Below are positions 1 through 10,430 of a DNA stretch of 64,000 nucleotides, in pieces; position 1 is the first letter of the stretch; each line of letters begins with the position of its first letter. Both the position numbers and the translations under genes were made by a program. Under the pieces are notes generated by a model. That model did not search any database and had not been told where the DNA came from. It saw nothing but the letters and a program-made list of their open reading frames with translations. This stretch comes from Conchocele bisecta (taxonomy: Eukaryota > Mollusca > Bivalvia > Lucinida > Thyasiridae): positions 38,684,462 to 38,748,461 of the forward strand of contig CM055271.1 in assembly GCA_029237695.1 (NCBI GenBank). The letters are read 5' to 3'.

Positions 1-513
1 CGAATGGACTCCTGGCTACAGACATGTACGCCGGGATGAAGTTGTCCTTAGTCGATTGCGCATTGGACATACACGACTAACGCATTCGTATATGCTCAAA
101 GGTGAGCCGCGTCCATGGTGTATTCCATGCCACAGCGCATTTACCGTGCAACACATCCTACTGGACTGTATCGATTTTGCCGATATTCGAGGCAAACACT
201 TCAGTGTTACTTCACTTGCGGAGCTATTCCAGGTGGAGAACATTGAAGGTTTGCTTCACTTTCTACATGAAACTAACTTGTATCGGAAAATTTAATTTTA
301 TCATTGTATACATGTTTCTCATTATTATACTTTTATAATTCTATACACGTTGTTCATTTATATTGTTTATCATATTAATATTTTTACCTTATCATCTGAT
401 TGATTATCACATGTAACATACTATTTTACTATTATTTTTATTCTTCATCTACATTGCTTGGCCCTAAATGATACTCTTTTGTGTTGATGGGCCGTTAAGC
501 ACCATTCCATTCC
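1..513 (+). mobile_element. LINE-A copy A1, 3' end
   Basis: This is the 3' end of a non-LTR retrotransposon of the I/Nimb-like RNase H-bearing group, continuing off the left edge. It matches the 3' ends at 22735-23235, 24035-24536 and 40840-41345 almost base for base. It holds the last ~98 codons of ORF2 and a ~215-bp AT-rich 3' UTR, and it ends in the short direct tail CCATTCCATTCC instead of poly(A). Non-LINE sequence begins at about 514. No target-site duplication can be tested because the 5' end is outside the window. Confidence 0.9.
2..295 (+). CDS. LINE-A ORF2, C-terminal fragment (partial, open at left edge)
   Basis: Frame 2 is open from the window edge to the TAA at 293-295. It encodes the region after RNase H, including RLRIGHTRLTHSY and a Cys/His cluster (WCIPCHSAFTVQHILLDC). 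This CX2CX~8HX4C-like tail is typical of the C-terminus of I/Jockey-group ORF2 proteins and probably binds nucleic acid. The reading frame is intact as far as it can be seen. The same segment in copies A3 and A4 differs at only a few positions, so these copies are young relative to one another. Confidence 0.85.
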   Translation, partial: EWTPGYRHVRRDEVVLSRLRIGHTRLTHSYMLKGEPRPWCIPCHSAFTVQHILLDCIDFADIRGKHFSVTSLAELFQVENIEGLLHFLHETNLYRKI

Positions 514-587
514 GCCACTTGGTTTTTGGCGGTCCTATACCGACGACATCGTGTCACATGCATGTATGTAAGTACGTGTTTGCGAGA

Positions 588-1429
588 TTAACGCAGATAG
601 TAGTGTACATTCATGTCGCATGTATGGAGTGAAGAATCGCTTAATCTATACTCTTGGTGTCGCCCGCTCAGCAGCCATTCTGCGTCGTTGGTGAGGTTTT
701 TCCCACCACCTGGCGTACATGGAACCGTCAATTGTCCATTTGAAGATGTCACCGACTTAGATGAACGTCCCTTGGCCTTAGACACCTTCGTCAGATATTT
801 GGCCCGCTGCTTGGCTGATTTTTGACACCACACGTCCATCAATACCTTGTTGTGTTCATATGGTGCCGTCAGTCGGTAGTTTCCCAGACCGACAATCGCC
901 TTTTCAATGTCCTTACACATAGAGGCCACTATTCTGTGGATGATGTCTATTAAATCTGACATGTCTTAAACCTTGTGATTTGTTCCTATTTTCAATAAAT
1001 TGTTAAACGATTCCGCGTTGTTGTTTGTCCATCCGATCTGTGTGGCCGGTTGATGTGATCGCGCACAAGGGGAACTACTCTATTATCCAAGTATGGTCGA
1101 AAGTTCGGGGCCGTCTTCGCAACTATATCATGTGCATTGCTTAGTCTATGTTCAAATACAACCGTCGAATCCGCGTCACACATTCCTTCATCTCAGAAAA
1201 TTGCGCCAACAATTTCTTTTTTGTCCTTATCATTAACTTGCACTCTCTTGCCCAAGTAATCTTTTACATTATTTTTAAGATGACGTGTACATACGATTGT
1301 TGTCGCTCCGGTAAATGACCTCAGAATGCTATTCCTTAGAGCCTTTTCATCGTCTGATCCGATTACCATTTTCCCCAATTCTTCGTCTGTGAAGTTACTC
1401 GCCATGTTTGTGAAAAAAACATTAAACAT
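588..1429 (-). pseudogene. MULE-type transposase, degraded C-terminal half
   Basis: Three overlapping minus-strand frames (1429-1193, 1183-992, 962-588) together resemble one MULE-domain transposase of the kind common in molluscs and fish. The first piece has GSDDEKALRNSIL then a Cys/His segment (CTRHLKNNVKDYL), the usual region around the second catalytic Asp and the CX~2H motif. The second has the FEHRLSNAHDIVAK region, and the third a basic tail. The pieces are separated by frameshifts near 1190 and 1010 and an in-frame stop near 965, so the gene is dead. The N-terminal part is absent; it is cut at about 1430 by the hairpin repeat. Family assignment rests on pattern recognition and was not checked by search. 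Confidence 0.6.
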
Positions 1430-1444
1430 TCAACCGAAGCGCAT

Positions 1445-1800
1445 AGGGCAGTAGTAATGGGTGCCACTATGGGGTAGTTTTTTAACATGTGTTTTTTCCA
1501 TAGACAATTTTACCCTTGCACCGGTTGTCTATGTAAAAAACACATGTTAAAAAAGTACCCCATAGGTGGCATCCCTTATTACTCCCATTATCAGGGGTGG
1601 AAACTTCTGAAGGCACCCCTGAACCATTTGGTTGAAGATTCGTGAATTTTATCCGGGGGTGGAAACTTCTTGTATTACGCTATAGTGGTTAAAAGTACCC
1701 CATAGTGGCACCCCTGAACCATTTTGATGGAGATTCGTGAATTTTATCCGGGGGTGAAAACTTCTTGTATTACGCTATAGTGTCACCCTGAACCAATAAG
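1445..1800 (-). repeat. Composite repeat: hairpin plus short tandem units
   Basis: The sequence contains a long hairpin (1469-1563) followed by two partial copies of a ~85-95-bp unit with the words ACCCCTGAACCATTT and GAATTTTATCCGGGGGTG. The same composite, in the opposite orientation and with more units, lies at 36757-37290. It resembles a non-autonomous element with a fold-back end. No coding capacity is seen. Confidence 0.8.
1469..1563. repeat. 95-bp near-perfect hairpin (MITE-like)
   Basis: The arms are ATGGGGTAGTTTTTTAACAT... and its complement ending in GTACCCCAT, each ~39 nt. A ~17-nt loop (ATTTTACCCTTGCACCGG) lies between TAGACA and TGTCTA. The copy at 37175-37270 is the reverse complement with only a few changes. 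Such a structure fits a minimal MITE or fold-back end. Confidence 0.85.
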
Positions 1801-1838
1801 AGCAGTATGTAAGGTATTCATTTCTTGAGAAAGTGTAT

Positions 1839-1854
1839 AGCCCTGAAAAGGGCT
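1839..1854 (-). terminator. Histone-type 3' stem-loop
   Basis: On the minus strand this reads AGCCCTTTTCAGGGCT: a 6-bp stem, a 4-nt UUUC loop and A-rich sequence upstream, as in metazoan replication-dependent histone mRNAs. It lies 16 nt after the stop codon of the small gene at 1871-2083. Four further copies lie inside the Polinton. Confidence 0.7.
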
Positions 1855-1870
1855 GTTTTCTTTTAGTAAA

Positions 1871-2083
1871 CTATGTAGTGTTCAGTTTACTCCACATACA
1901 ATCGACGACTATTTGACAGGCCTCACAAATTTCGAGGTCTTTAAGGTCCTCTTCTTCAAAAAAGCCTGCGTCGAGCTCTGGACAATTGTATTCTTCCCCG
2001 TAAGTGTCCAACACTGCATAACATTTTCTACACTCTATGTAACAGTGTTCACCGCACATAGAGCATTCCCCGTTCTTCTGCAT
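1871..2083 (-). CDS. Small Cys-rich (zinc-ribbon-like) protein, 70 aa
   Basis: The frame runs from an ATG to a stop followed 16 nt later by a histone-type stem-loop. The protein has four CXXC or CX2C-type pairs (CSMCGEHC, CRKC and CEAC), implying one or two zinc sites, and an acidic centre (EEEDLKDLE). I do not recognise the family. Gene size, zinc content, very short 3' UTR and the stem-loop match the small genes inside the Polinton at 13.7-36.7 kb. It may therefore be a stray piece of a related element; a host gene is the alternative. No clear TATA box was placed. Confidence 0.5.
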   Translation of the reverse strand: MQKNGECSMCGEHCYIECRKCYAVLDTYGEEYNCPELDAGFFEEEDLKDLEICEACQIVVDCMWSKLNTT

Positions 2084-2100
2084 TCTTATGTAGTTGGTTG

Positions 2101-4804
2101 AACAGTTTAATGACTAATGAAATATAGTTCAGTTCAGTTCAGTTTGCTTACGTTTAACGGCCGCGGTGGCTCAGAGGCCTCGCACGCCGTCCACCCGGTG
2201 AAGGCCAGGTCAGGCGAAGCCTGGCCTGACCTCCATCGGGGGAAAAACAAAATACTTAAAAAGAGAGTTAAACTGATTCAGTTTCATGTTGATACCATTT
2301 GTTGAGGTTGCACTGCACGGGCCCTGTTGCTGGGTGCTTTGACTTGCAGGCTGAGATTTGTTTTAGTGCGTATGCAAAGTATTATGTCTGTTTTATTGCT
2401 TATTGGCTCGCTCATGGCTCAATTGTTGAGTGTATTTGTCTTGGCGGCCATTTTGAATTGTCCATTCTGTTTGTTGTTGTTTTTTAGGCAAAGGAAGGAA
2501 GTGGCTCGGAACTCTTGGCGCTTGTCGTCACCGGTTAGCGGTCACCAGGGCACCACGCTGCCGGTCGCCGCTTAGCTATTTGTTGCCGTTTAGGTGGAGT
2601 GTAGAGAGTTCCGGTTGGCTACGCATGCAGAAGAAACCAGTGGACCCCCCGTCCTCAAGGCCTCCCCAGAGCCTGTCATCCGCTCTGCCGCCACACCGAG
2701 CATGCCCAGAGGAAGCGCGCCGCGTGCATGGACTCACTACATGTGGATTCCGGCGGGCAGTTGCATGAGAGAGTAGGTACCCGGGGGCTAGGTGCCTTTG
2801 TTTTTATGTTTTTATGTATATATAATCAGTTTGATTTGGTGTGCCCACCGCAGGTGTCAGCATGTGAGTGTGCAACTGCAACCTTGGATGGTGGGGTGGG
2901 GGAGCAATATCGCATTTTCGTGGCCAGTTGGCGTGATGGCAGCTGGCGTACCCGTGTGGGATCTGCCATGTTTGCTGCCGGAAGCTGTGCTTCGTACAGG
3001 CCACTTGTGCCTGCATATTGCTGCATCCCACCCCATCCCAAATCTGTGCTGACATCCACGTGGGTGTTTTTATGCAACTGCCCGCCCTCTCCATTTTCTG
3101 ATTTTCTGAGCTTTTAGTAGGCTACTTGCCTGTACTTGTTTTCATATGTTTTTGTTTGCATTTGCCGAAATGTCCATAAAGTAAAATGTTGCGTTATAGC
3201 CTGTATTGTGGGGGTGACTTGTTAGGTCAAGGTATCATTATACATGTTTGGTTAAACAGTTGTGAATTCCTTATTTTCGTTTCTTTTTGTGAGATTATAG
3301 TGCTCAAGACATGCATGCTGATTGGTCTAGTACCATTTTTTGTATGGGGAATCGCTGACCTGTGGTGCTGCATCTGAGCGCTAGACTTCCGGTTGAGGTC
3401 CGGGGCGATTGATTGTCAACTTATGGCTTGTTGTGATTATTTACACAATGGGGGTACTAATGGGAAGATTGTTTATTGGTTATTTTTAGTTATTTCTGCT
3501 AGCAGGTGAACGTCAGGCTAAGCTAGACCCTCGTTTGCTAGTTATTTTTTGCGATTTGTTTGTAGATTTTAATATTTGTAATCTACGTGTGTTCTTTACC
3601 ATTTACCCATGCTATAAGCCTGATAGTATATGTTCTTTTCTTAGTTGGTTTGGTATTAGGGGTATCTTTCACATGCGGCCCGCGGTCCTAGTCTTGGTAC
3701 ATGAGCCCACCCATCCCGACCCATTTAGTTGTTTAAACGTGCAGGAAGGAGAAGGGTGGTTATGTGCTTATATCATTGGGCCGCCGGCTGGTCTTCTTCT
3801 GAATCTCAGCTTTTTAACTTACATGGTTCCGTTCCAGGGATAGGGAGCCGGACCGTGTGACTTGTTTTGTACAGCTGTTACCGGATCCCACTTGATAGTG
3901 AGCTTCCGGTTTCAGCTGTGTTTTTGTGCGTAACTATTTCTAGTTTTTGGGTTTTGGTCTATGTAAAGGGTAGACCAGTTTTTTGGTGATCTATTGTTAG
4001 TTGTTAGTATGTATATTTGCTGACATGAGTTTATTTGGGCCTTACACCTGTAGTCATCTTGTCGTCGTGGCATCATTGGTCCTTTCTTGTAGTATGCGCT
4101 AGGTTAGGGCATGTGATATTACCACTTACAAATAGCACATTATCCTCTTTTTACCCGGGGGACCCCCTCACATATATCTACCTGCCTTGGACTTCCTTGG
4201 CATGCTGTTTTTGTTGATGTTGTCGTTTGTTGTTGTTGTTGGTGGTTGTCAGTTCCTATGTTGATCATACACCAGCTGACACAGCCAGCCACTTTTCATT
4301 ACATTTGTTACATGTTCGTGTCTCTGTTGTGTTAAAAACGTTTAACGGGCACTAGTTATTGCTGGAGTTTTATTATTTACTTTTTGCATAGCTGTGTCAT
4401 GCTGGTGTAACACTTTTCCAGTAGTTGGGTAGCAGGGTTCTTTCGCAAGTTTGCACATGTTGGTGTCTATGTGTGGTTTCACCACATGCACTAGTGCTGG
4501 TATATGGGGGGGGTGAGGATATCACTTTTCACTTACCCTAACACATTATGGCGTCTCTGGTATCTGTAGTTGTTGTGTTGTGTTGTTTTGTTGGTGGGTA
4601 GACCTGCGCTGGCTCTATCTGCATCCTTTTTAGGCTGGGCCCCCAGCTCATGTCATATATATGTTGTGTTAGTTGCATGGTTAGTAACATTTCTACCATA
4701 ATACTATCCCTGGATGGGCCAGGGGCGTTTTACACTATAATAGCATAATTTGTGGGTGAATCCCCCGACCCACCATTTGGGATTTGTTGGTGCCGGTGCA
4801 TGTA
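2101..4804. other. Non-coding region, no gene recognised
   Basis: This is G/T-rich on the plus strand with only short chance reading frames. It has no RT, transposase or splice-flanked exon that I can recognise. It starts with a (GTTCA)n run at 2127-2143 and a 37-bp stretch (2152-2188) nearly identical to 12342-12378 inside LINE-B ORF1. An imperfect stem-loop with a GAA loop lies at about 2203-2233. Confidence 0.6.
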
Positions 4805-4928
4805 TCGCCTGTCTCCCCGGGGGAGGTCCGTATGTCTGGCCGCCCATTTTAACCTGCAAATCTCAGACACGCGTCCAGTATGTGCAGATAGGTGATGACG
4901 CCCCTGCATACGGCGCTCCCTCAGTTCG
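4805..4928 (+). repeat. Direct repeat, copy 1 of 2 (about 123 bp)
   Basis: The block from ATCGCCTGTCTCCCC to GCTCCCTCAGTT recurs at 5704-5827 with two or three differences. Copy 2 abuts the 3' terminus of LINE-B, so the repeat may mark where LINE-B landed after a local duplication. Confidence 0.85.
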
Positions 4929-5281
4929 GCAGGTTCTACTGCACCTGCCATTCTAACTATAGTTTGGTGTGTATATTTTGTACACACTCACATAGACTAC
5001 ATTACTGCATTATTTATAGCATACATATATTTACATGTCTAGTGTGGGGCCATGTTTTTGTGGCCGGTTCATAGACTGGGTTGTTGTGTTATTTACATAT
5101 GGATCCCTCACCGGATCCCACAGGTACAGTTTAAGACCAGCTGGGCGGGGCCACATATCTCGCGCTAAGCGGCAACCCCACTGTCTTCATGTTTTAATCT
5201 GATCTTGCCTAGGGGGGCCAGGTAGTGAACTTTTTAGCTGGTTGGGGTAGGTTTGGGAACGGTTTTGTTTTTTAATGGTCC

Positions 5282-5703
5282 TTCTTATCGGGCTATTATT
5301 ATTTTTTGTATATTATTTATATAGTCATAGCGTCACCCGACGTGAGGTTCGTAGGAATGTCCACACAATGAATCGTTAGGGTGTTGTGTGTGCAAAGCAG
5401 ACTCACCTCTGTCAGGCTTCACTTGGACGGGTTATTATAATTTTTTTATATTATTTATATAGTCATGGCGTCACCCGATGTGAGGTTCGTAAGAATGTCC
5501 ACATAATGAATCGTTAAGGTGTTATGTGTGCAAAGCGGACTCGCCTCCGTCAGGCTTCACCTAAACGGGTTATTACTATTTTTGTATTAGTTTTATAGCC
5601 ATGGTGTCACCCGACGTGAGGTTTGTAAGAATGTCCACATAATGAATCGTTAAGGTGTTATGTGTGCAAAGCGGACTCGCCTCTTGTCATGCTTCACCTA
5701 GCC
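5282..5703 (+). repeat. Tandem repeat, three units of about 130-140 bp
   Basis: Three head-to-tail units start near 5290, 5431 and 5569. Each carries an AT-rich TTATTTATATAGTC lead, GTCACCCGACGTGAGGTT, AATGTCCACA-AATGAATCGTT and a GCAAAG-GGACTC-CCT-GTCAGGCTTCAC end. No open frame is conserved. Confidence 0.85.
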
Positions 5704-5827
5704 TTATCGCCTGTCTCCCCGGGGGAGGTCCGTATGTCTGGCCGCCCATTTTAACCTGCAAATCTCAGACACGGGTCCAGTATGTGCAGATATGTGATGA
5801 CGCCCCTGCATACGGCGCTCCCTCAGT
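5704..5827 (+). repeat. Direct repeat, copy 2 of 2 (about 123 bp)
   Basis: This is the second copy of the 4805-4928 block. It ends exactly where similarity between the two LINE-B 3' UTR copies begins, which supports 5828 as the LINE-B end. Confidence 0.85.
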
Positions 5828-6290
5828 TCTTGCAGACATTTGTAGATGAAGTTTATAGCAAATAAGCCATTTTTTGGGCACCGGGCTCAGTGGCGCCCAG
5901 CAATTGTGACTTTGTTTTATATAGCTTTTTTCCTATATTTGGTTTGAAAAATGTCTCTAGAAGTTTTTGTTAAAATTTTGAAAACATTGGATGCGGACTA
6001 TAGAGAGAACACCTATTTTCCGCAGGTGCGTGTTTTGGTGAATTTTCTGTGTGTTTTTGGTGGGTGTGAAAATGGTGGGTGGCGAATGTCCTATATCCTA
6101 GCTCCGGCAGGCCGATGTGACGGTCACACCACGGGGTGTAACCATCAACCTTGGCCCACCAGGGTTTCGAACAAGGCCATCACTCCCGTTCCATGTGAGA
6201 CTTGGTAAGGTTTGATCTACGATATTCGGGCATTCATTAGCATACGGGCGAAATGGCAAGGGAGGCTGCCTGTTTTTGGTGGTTAATTTT

Positions 6291-9200
6291 CTATATTATA
6301 TTCCAGAAGTCCGTGCTTTTTATAAACTGCAGCAGGGCTTGATACGTTTCACTCTCCAGTTCTGGAGGTGGGAACAGGAGTGAGAACAAACCTTCTGGGA
6401 GGTTGATTTTAAGCAAGGCAGCCTCTAGCTCTTTGCGTGCCTCTTTCCATTCGGGGCATTGGTATATAATGTGCGAGAGGGTTTCTGGTTCGTCCTCGTC
6501 GTTACATGCCCTACATATGGGTATTGTATCTGTTTTTCTGAAGTTGTTAGTACCTATTCCGTTGTGACCTAGCCTTAGTCTTGTTATGATTATATCTGAT
6601 CTGCGGTCCATGCTATATTGCTTAACCTTAGTAGGGACTATGGGGACGTTTGCTCTAATTTGATTCCCCATGCGTACAGTATCCCACGAAGTCTGCCACC
6701 TTGTTTTCATTACATGACTAATTACCGAGTATATTTCCCTGGATGTTGGTTTTGTGTCGTCTGGCTGACCGAACATGTGGGCAGCTGAGGCTGCTTGGTC
6801 AGCCAGTTCATTACCCATAATTCCTATGTGTGACGGCACCCATTCAATACTTATCTGATTTCCCATTGCTATGTAGCTGCTGATTAGCCCTTTAATTTTG
6901 TGGATTTTATCTCGTCTGGTTTTTGAGTTCCCAGAGTTGATTAAGCTAAGCGAGTCTGTTAATATAACAGTTTTCTCGCTGTTGTTATTTTGTATGCTCC
7001 ATTCTAGAGCTTTTTCAATGGCTATTAGTTCAGACGTGAACACGGTCAGGTGGCCGTTCAGCTTGTACATTTCTTGGTACTCGATTTGTGGGACGACAAA
7101 TGCGCATGATGTGTTACCGTTTTCAGGGTTTTTACTACCATCTGTGTATATTTCAAGATGGCCGCTGTATCTATTGGTAATTATGTTGTTTGCTATTTGT
7201 AGATTTTCCGTCGTATTGACGTTTTTGTCTTTTATTACGTCTTTAAGTGACGTTCTGCACTCTATCTCATGTGGGTAGTACGGGATGTTATACGTGAAGG
7301 GTTGAATGTCTATTTCATCGAGTTTATATTGGTCTGATAGTCTAAATGTGGTCATGGCGTAGCTCGAATGGACGCTTGGCCCTACTGGTTCATATGATTT
7401 TAGTTTGTGTTTGCTAGCTCTTTTATCATGTGCCTTTTTTTCCCGTTTTTCATTTCGTGCCAGGCGTTTTCTAGCTTTGGATCCTACTTTGAGTAGTTTA
7501 TTTACTGGTAGTTTGTCGCCATGTGGCTTAGATCTGGCCCAGTATTTGAGAGTGTTTCCTTCTCTTCTTAGTGATAGAGACGGGACTACAGATTCGATTT
7601 GCAAGGCAGCTATTCTAGTTGAGCTATATGCTCCCGTGGCTACGCGGAGGGCACTATTTTGTAAGCATTCTAACTTGCTTAGGGTGCTTTGGTTACAGCT
7701 TTGGTATAGGAATGAACCATAGTCTAGTTTAGATAGGATTAGCGCTTTGTATAGTTGCAGTAATGCTTTCTTATCTGCACCATAGTTTGTTGCTGAGATT
7801 AACTTTAGTAAGTTAAGATCTTTTCTACATCTATTCAGTAGGTCTGTTATGTGGGGCGTCCATGACAGTCTATTATCTAGGATCATGCCTAGAAATCTGG
7901 CTTGTTTACGGTACGGTATTGGTGTGTTATTTACCGTTAATTGGGGGACTTGATTGTTTGTTTTCAAGCATTTGTAGCAGTTATTTTGCGTGTCGTATGC
8001 GGTTTGATGGCCGAATATGACTGCCTCTGTTTTTAGGGGGGATATTTTGAATCCCCACTTTTTCTGCCATTCTGTGATTGTATCCAGACCTTGCTGCACG
8101 ATGGTTATTGATTTCATTACTTGCGCATGCTCATGCCAGATAGAACTATCATCCGCGAATTGTGATAATAATAGTTTTTTATTGTTTTCTTTTAATTCGT
8201 CATATAGGGTGTCTATTATAATGTTGAATAGTAAAGGGCTTAAAACGCTGCCCTGGGGGCTTCCGTTTTCAACTTGCTGGTATTCGGCATGACTTTGGCC
8301 GAGTCTTACCCTTATTTTTCTATCTGATAGGAAGTTGTCTATCCATTTAAGCATTCTATTTGATATCCCTTTATCTCTAAGTTGCAATATGACTCCTTTG
8401 GTCCACATTAGATCGAACGCCTTCTCAAGGTCGAGAAAGACGGCCGTTACTGTCCTTTTTCTTAATATTGCTGTTTTAATCGTTGTTTCCAGACGGGATA
8501 GTTGGTCCATGGTGGATCTGTTATTTCTAAATCCCGACTGATTGTCACTAAGTTTATTTTCAGTTTCTATGTGGTATTTCAGTCTGTTTGCAACCATCGT
8601 TTCCATTATTTTACAGAATGCTGATGTCAGAGATATGGGCCTATATGATGCTGCCTTTGTTTCATCTTTTTTGGGTTTGAGTATGGGTATAATTGTGGCC
8701 TCCTTCCAGCTGTCTGGGAGCGTGCCCTCAGACCATGATTGATTATATAGATCGAGTAGTTTATGTTTGGATGTTATGGGGAGTTTTTTAAGTATATTAT
8801 AATGGATTTGGTCCGCTCCCGGGGCGGTGCTCTTTTTCTTGGAGAGAGCCGCCACCAGTTCGGACATAATGAAGGGTCTGTTCATTTCGCAGTTATTTTG
8901 TTCACTATCTAGGCTCATTTCGTTCTCAACCACGTGCGACATGGATTGCTCCCTAATATCCTTGTGTAGCCTAAATTCGGGGTCAAGGTTGCTATCACTG
9001 GAGACATTACGGTAATGGTCGGTCAGTATTTCCGCTTTTTTTGTGTTATCGTGCACCGGTAGTCCGCCATCTTGGATTGGAGGGGACGGGCTCGATTTCT
9101 TTCCCCTAAATCTGTTAAATTTATCCCACACTTCTTTACTGTTGCATTTGTGGTTAATTTGGGAAATAAATGTTTGCCATCCGGCTTTCCGTGCATTTTC

Positions 9201-10373
9201 AATGACTAGTCTTGCAGCTGTTTTGGACTCCGCGTATTTATTTTTGCGTCTTAGCTTTGTTTCATCGTTACAGTCGCTAGTGTCACGCCATTGGCGATAA
9301 CAAATTTGCCTGTGTTTTATTGCATCGGTACATTCTTGAGACTACCATGGATTTGTGGGCCTGTTGTGTACTTTACCGCTCGTTTTCGGGATACATTCGG
9401 AGCTTATTGCTTGCAGTTTTTCAGTCATCTGGTTATTTATATCATTTATGTTTCCGTTCGGGTCAGGAGGATCTAGACCATTAAGTTGCATTTCGCACAT
9501 GTTTGAGAATAATGCCCAGTCGGCATGATCAAATTTCCATTTGGGCATTGTTACCGTGTCTGATTTGTGAAATTGGGTAGAAATATTTATTTGAATTGGA
9601 AAATGGTCGCTCCCTAGTGATGTTTCCATGGTGTCCCATGTGGCGTTGATAGCCACGGCGGGAGTTGCCATAGTTACGTCAGGGACCGTGCCTATTTTGT
9701 CAGAGTTCCATTGATTGGAGCTGTCGCGTGTATGTCGCCCGTCGTTGAGAACTACGAAGCCTGCTGTATCTATTAGTTTCTTTAATATGTCACCCTTTTT
9801 GCAACTATGTTGCCACTCTGGGTCCCATAGATTGTTATGACAGTTAAAATCCCCAGCTATCAACGTTTTACGGCTTAGCTGAGGGAGTATATTTTTTATG
9901 TTTTCGTAGTTACTTTTAGCTTTAGGGGATATGTATACATTAATTACATCAATATTGCCGGTGTTGCTGAATATTTTTAGACCACTTATCAGGATTGATG
10001 GTTGGTCGTCGTTTTCTTCAGTATTTCTTATGTTCATGTTGTTACAGGATAGCCCGCATTTAGCGAATATAGCTATCCCGTTTCTTTTATTATCAAATTT
10101 ATGGGACATTAATGTATATCCCTTTATTTCATATCTCTTATACATTTCCTGTAAACATATGACGTCGGGCGTTTCGTTGCATTGCTCCAAATATCTTGTT
10201 AACTCTGACTTTGTGTGTATTGATAGACCCTGGCAGTTCCATTGTAGGCCGTTTTTACTCGACAGTACGGAACTAACGGCGTGTTTTGCTATGGCAGAGA
10301 TGGAACCGAGGGATTTCCCCCTTTTTAACTTTTTGTTCTCAGCGGTACTCATGCCGGTTGAGCTGCCTACCAT
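6291..10373 (-). pseudogene. LINE-B ORF2: APE endonuclease + reverse transcriptase + RNase H, one in-frame TAG
   Basis: One continuous frame of 1,361 codons starts at the ATG 10371-10373. It holds an APE-type endonuclease (QWNCQGL, ICLQEM, IAGDFNCHN, LGSDHFPI), then RT with FLDLEKAFD (motif A), GSPQGSVLSPLLF (motif B) and FADD (motif C). RNase H follows with YTDGSK, ELIAIEKAL, TDSLS and WVPSHIGIMGNELAD, then a CRAC...HIIYQC zinc tail. All catalytic motifs look intact. The only lesion is a TAG at 9339-9341, in the NPW-W linker just after the endonuclease; it is probably a TGG to TAG change. The protein would nick target DNA and copy the LINE RNA in place. Confidence 0.9.
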
Positions 10374-10430
10374 GCCATGCCGGCTTTAAACTTGCCATGT
10401 TGTGATGAAGGCATCTCTGAGTATATCATC

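Noticed and set aside
2299..4217. Several 60-130-aa frames in the 2.3-4.2 kb region
   Set aside because: Low-complexity hydrophobic or Cys-rich translations of T/G-rich DNA, with overlapping frames on both strands and no motifs or gene context.
6898..9300. Plus-strand frames opposite LINE-B ORF2
   Set aside because: They are antisense shadows of the RT and RNase H coding sequence.
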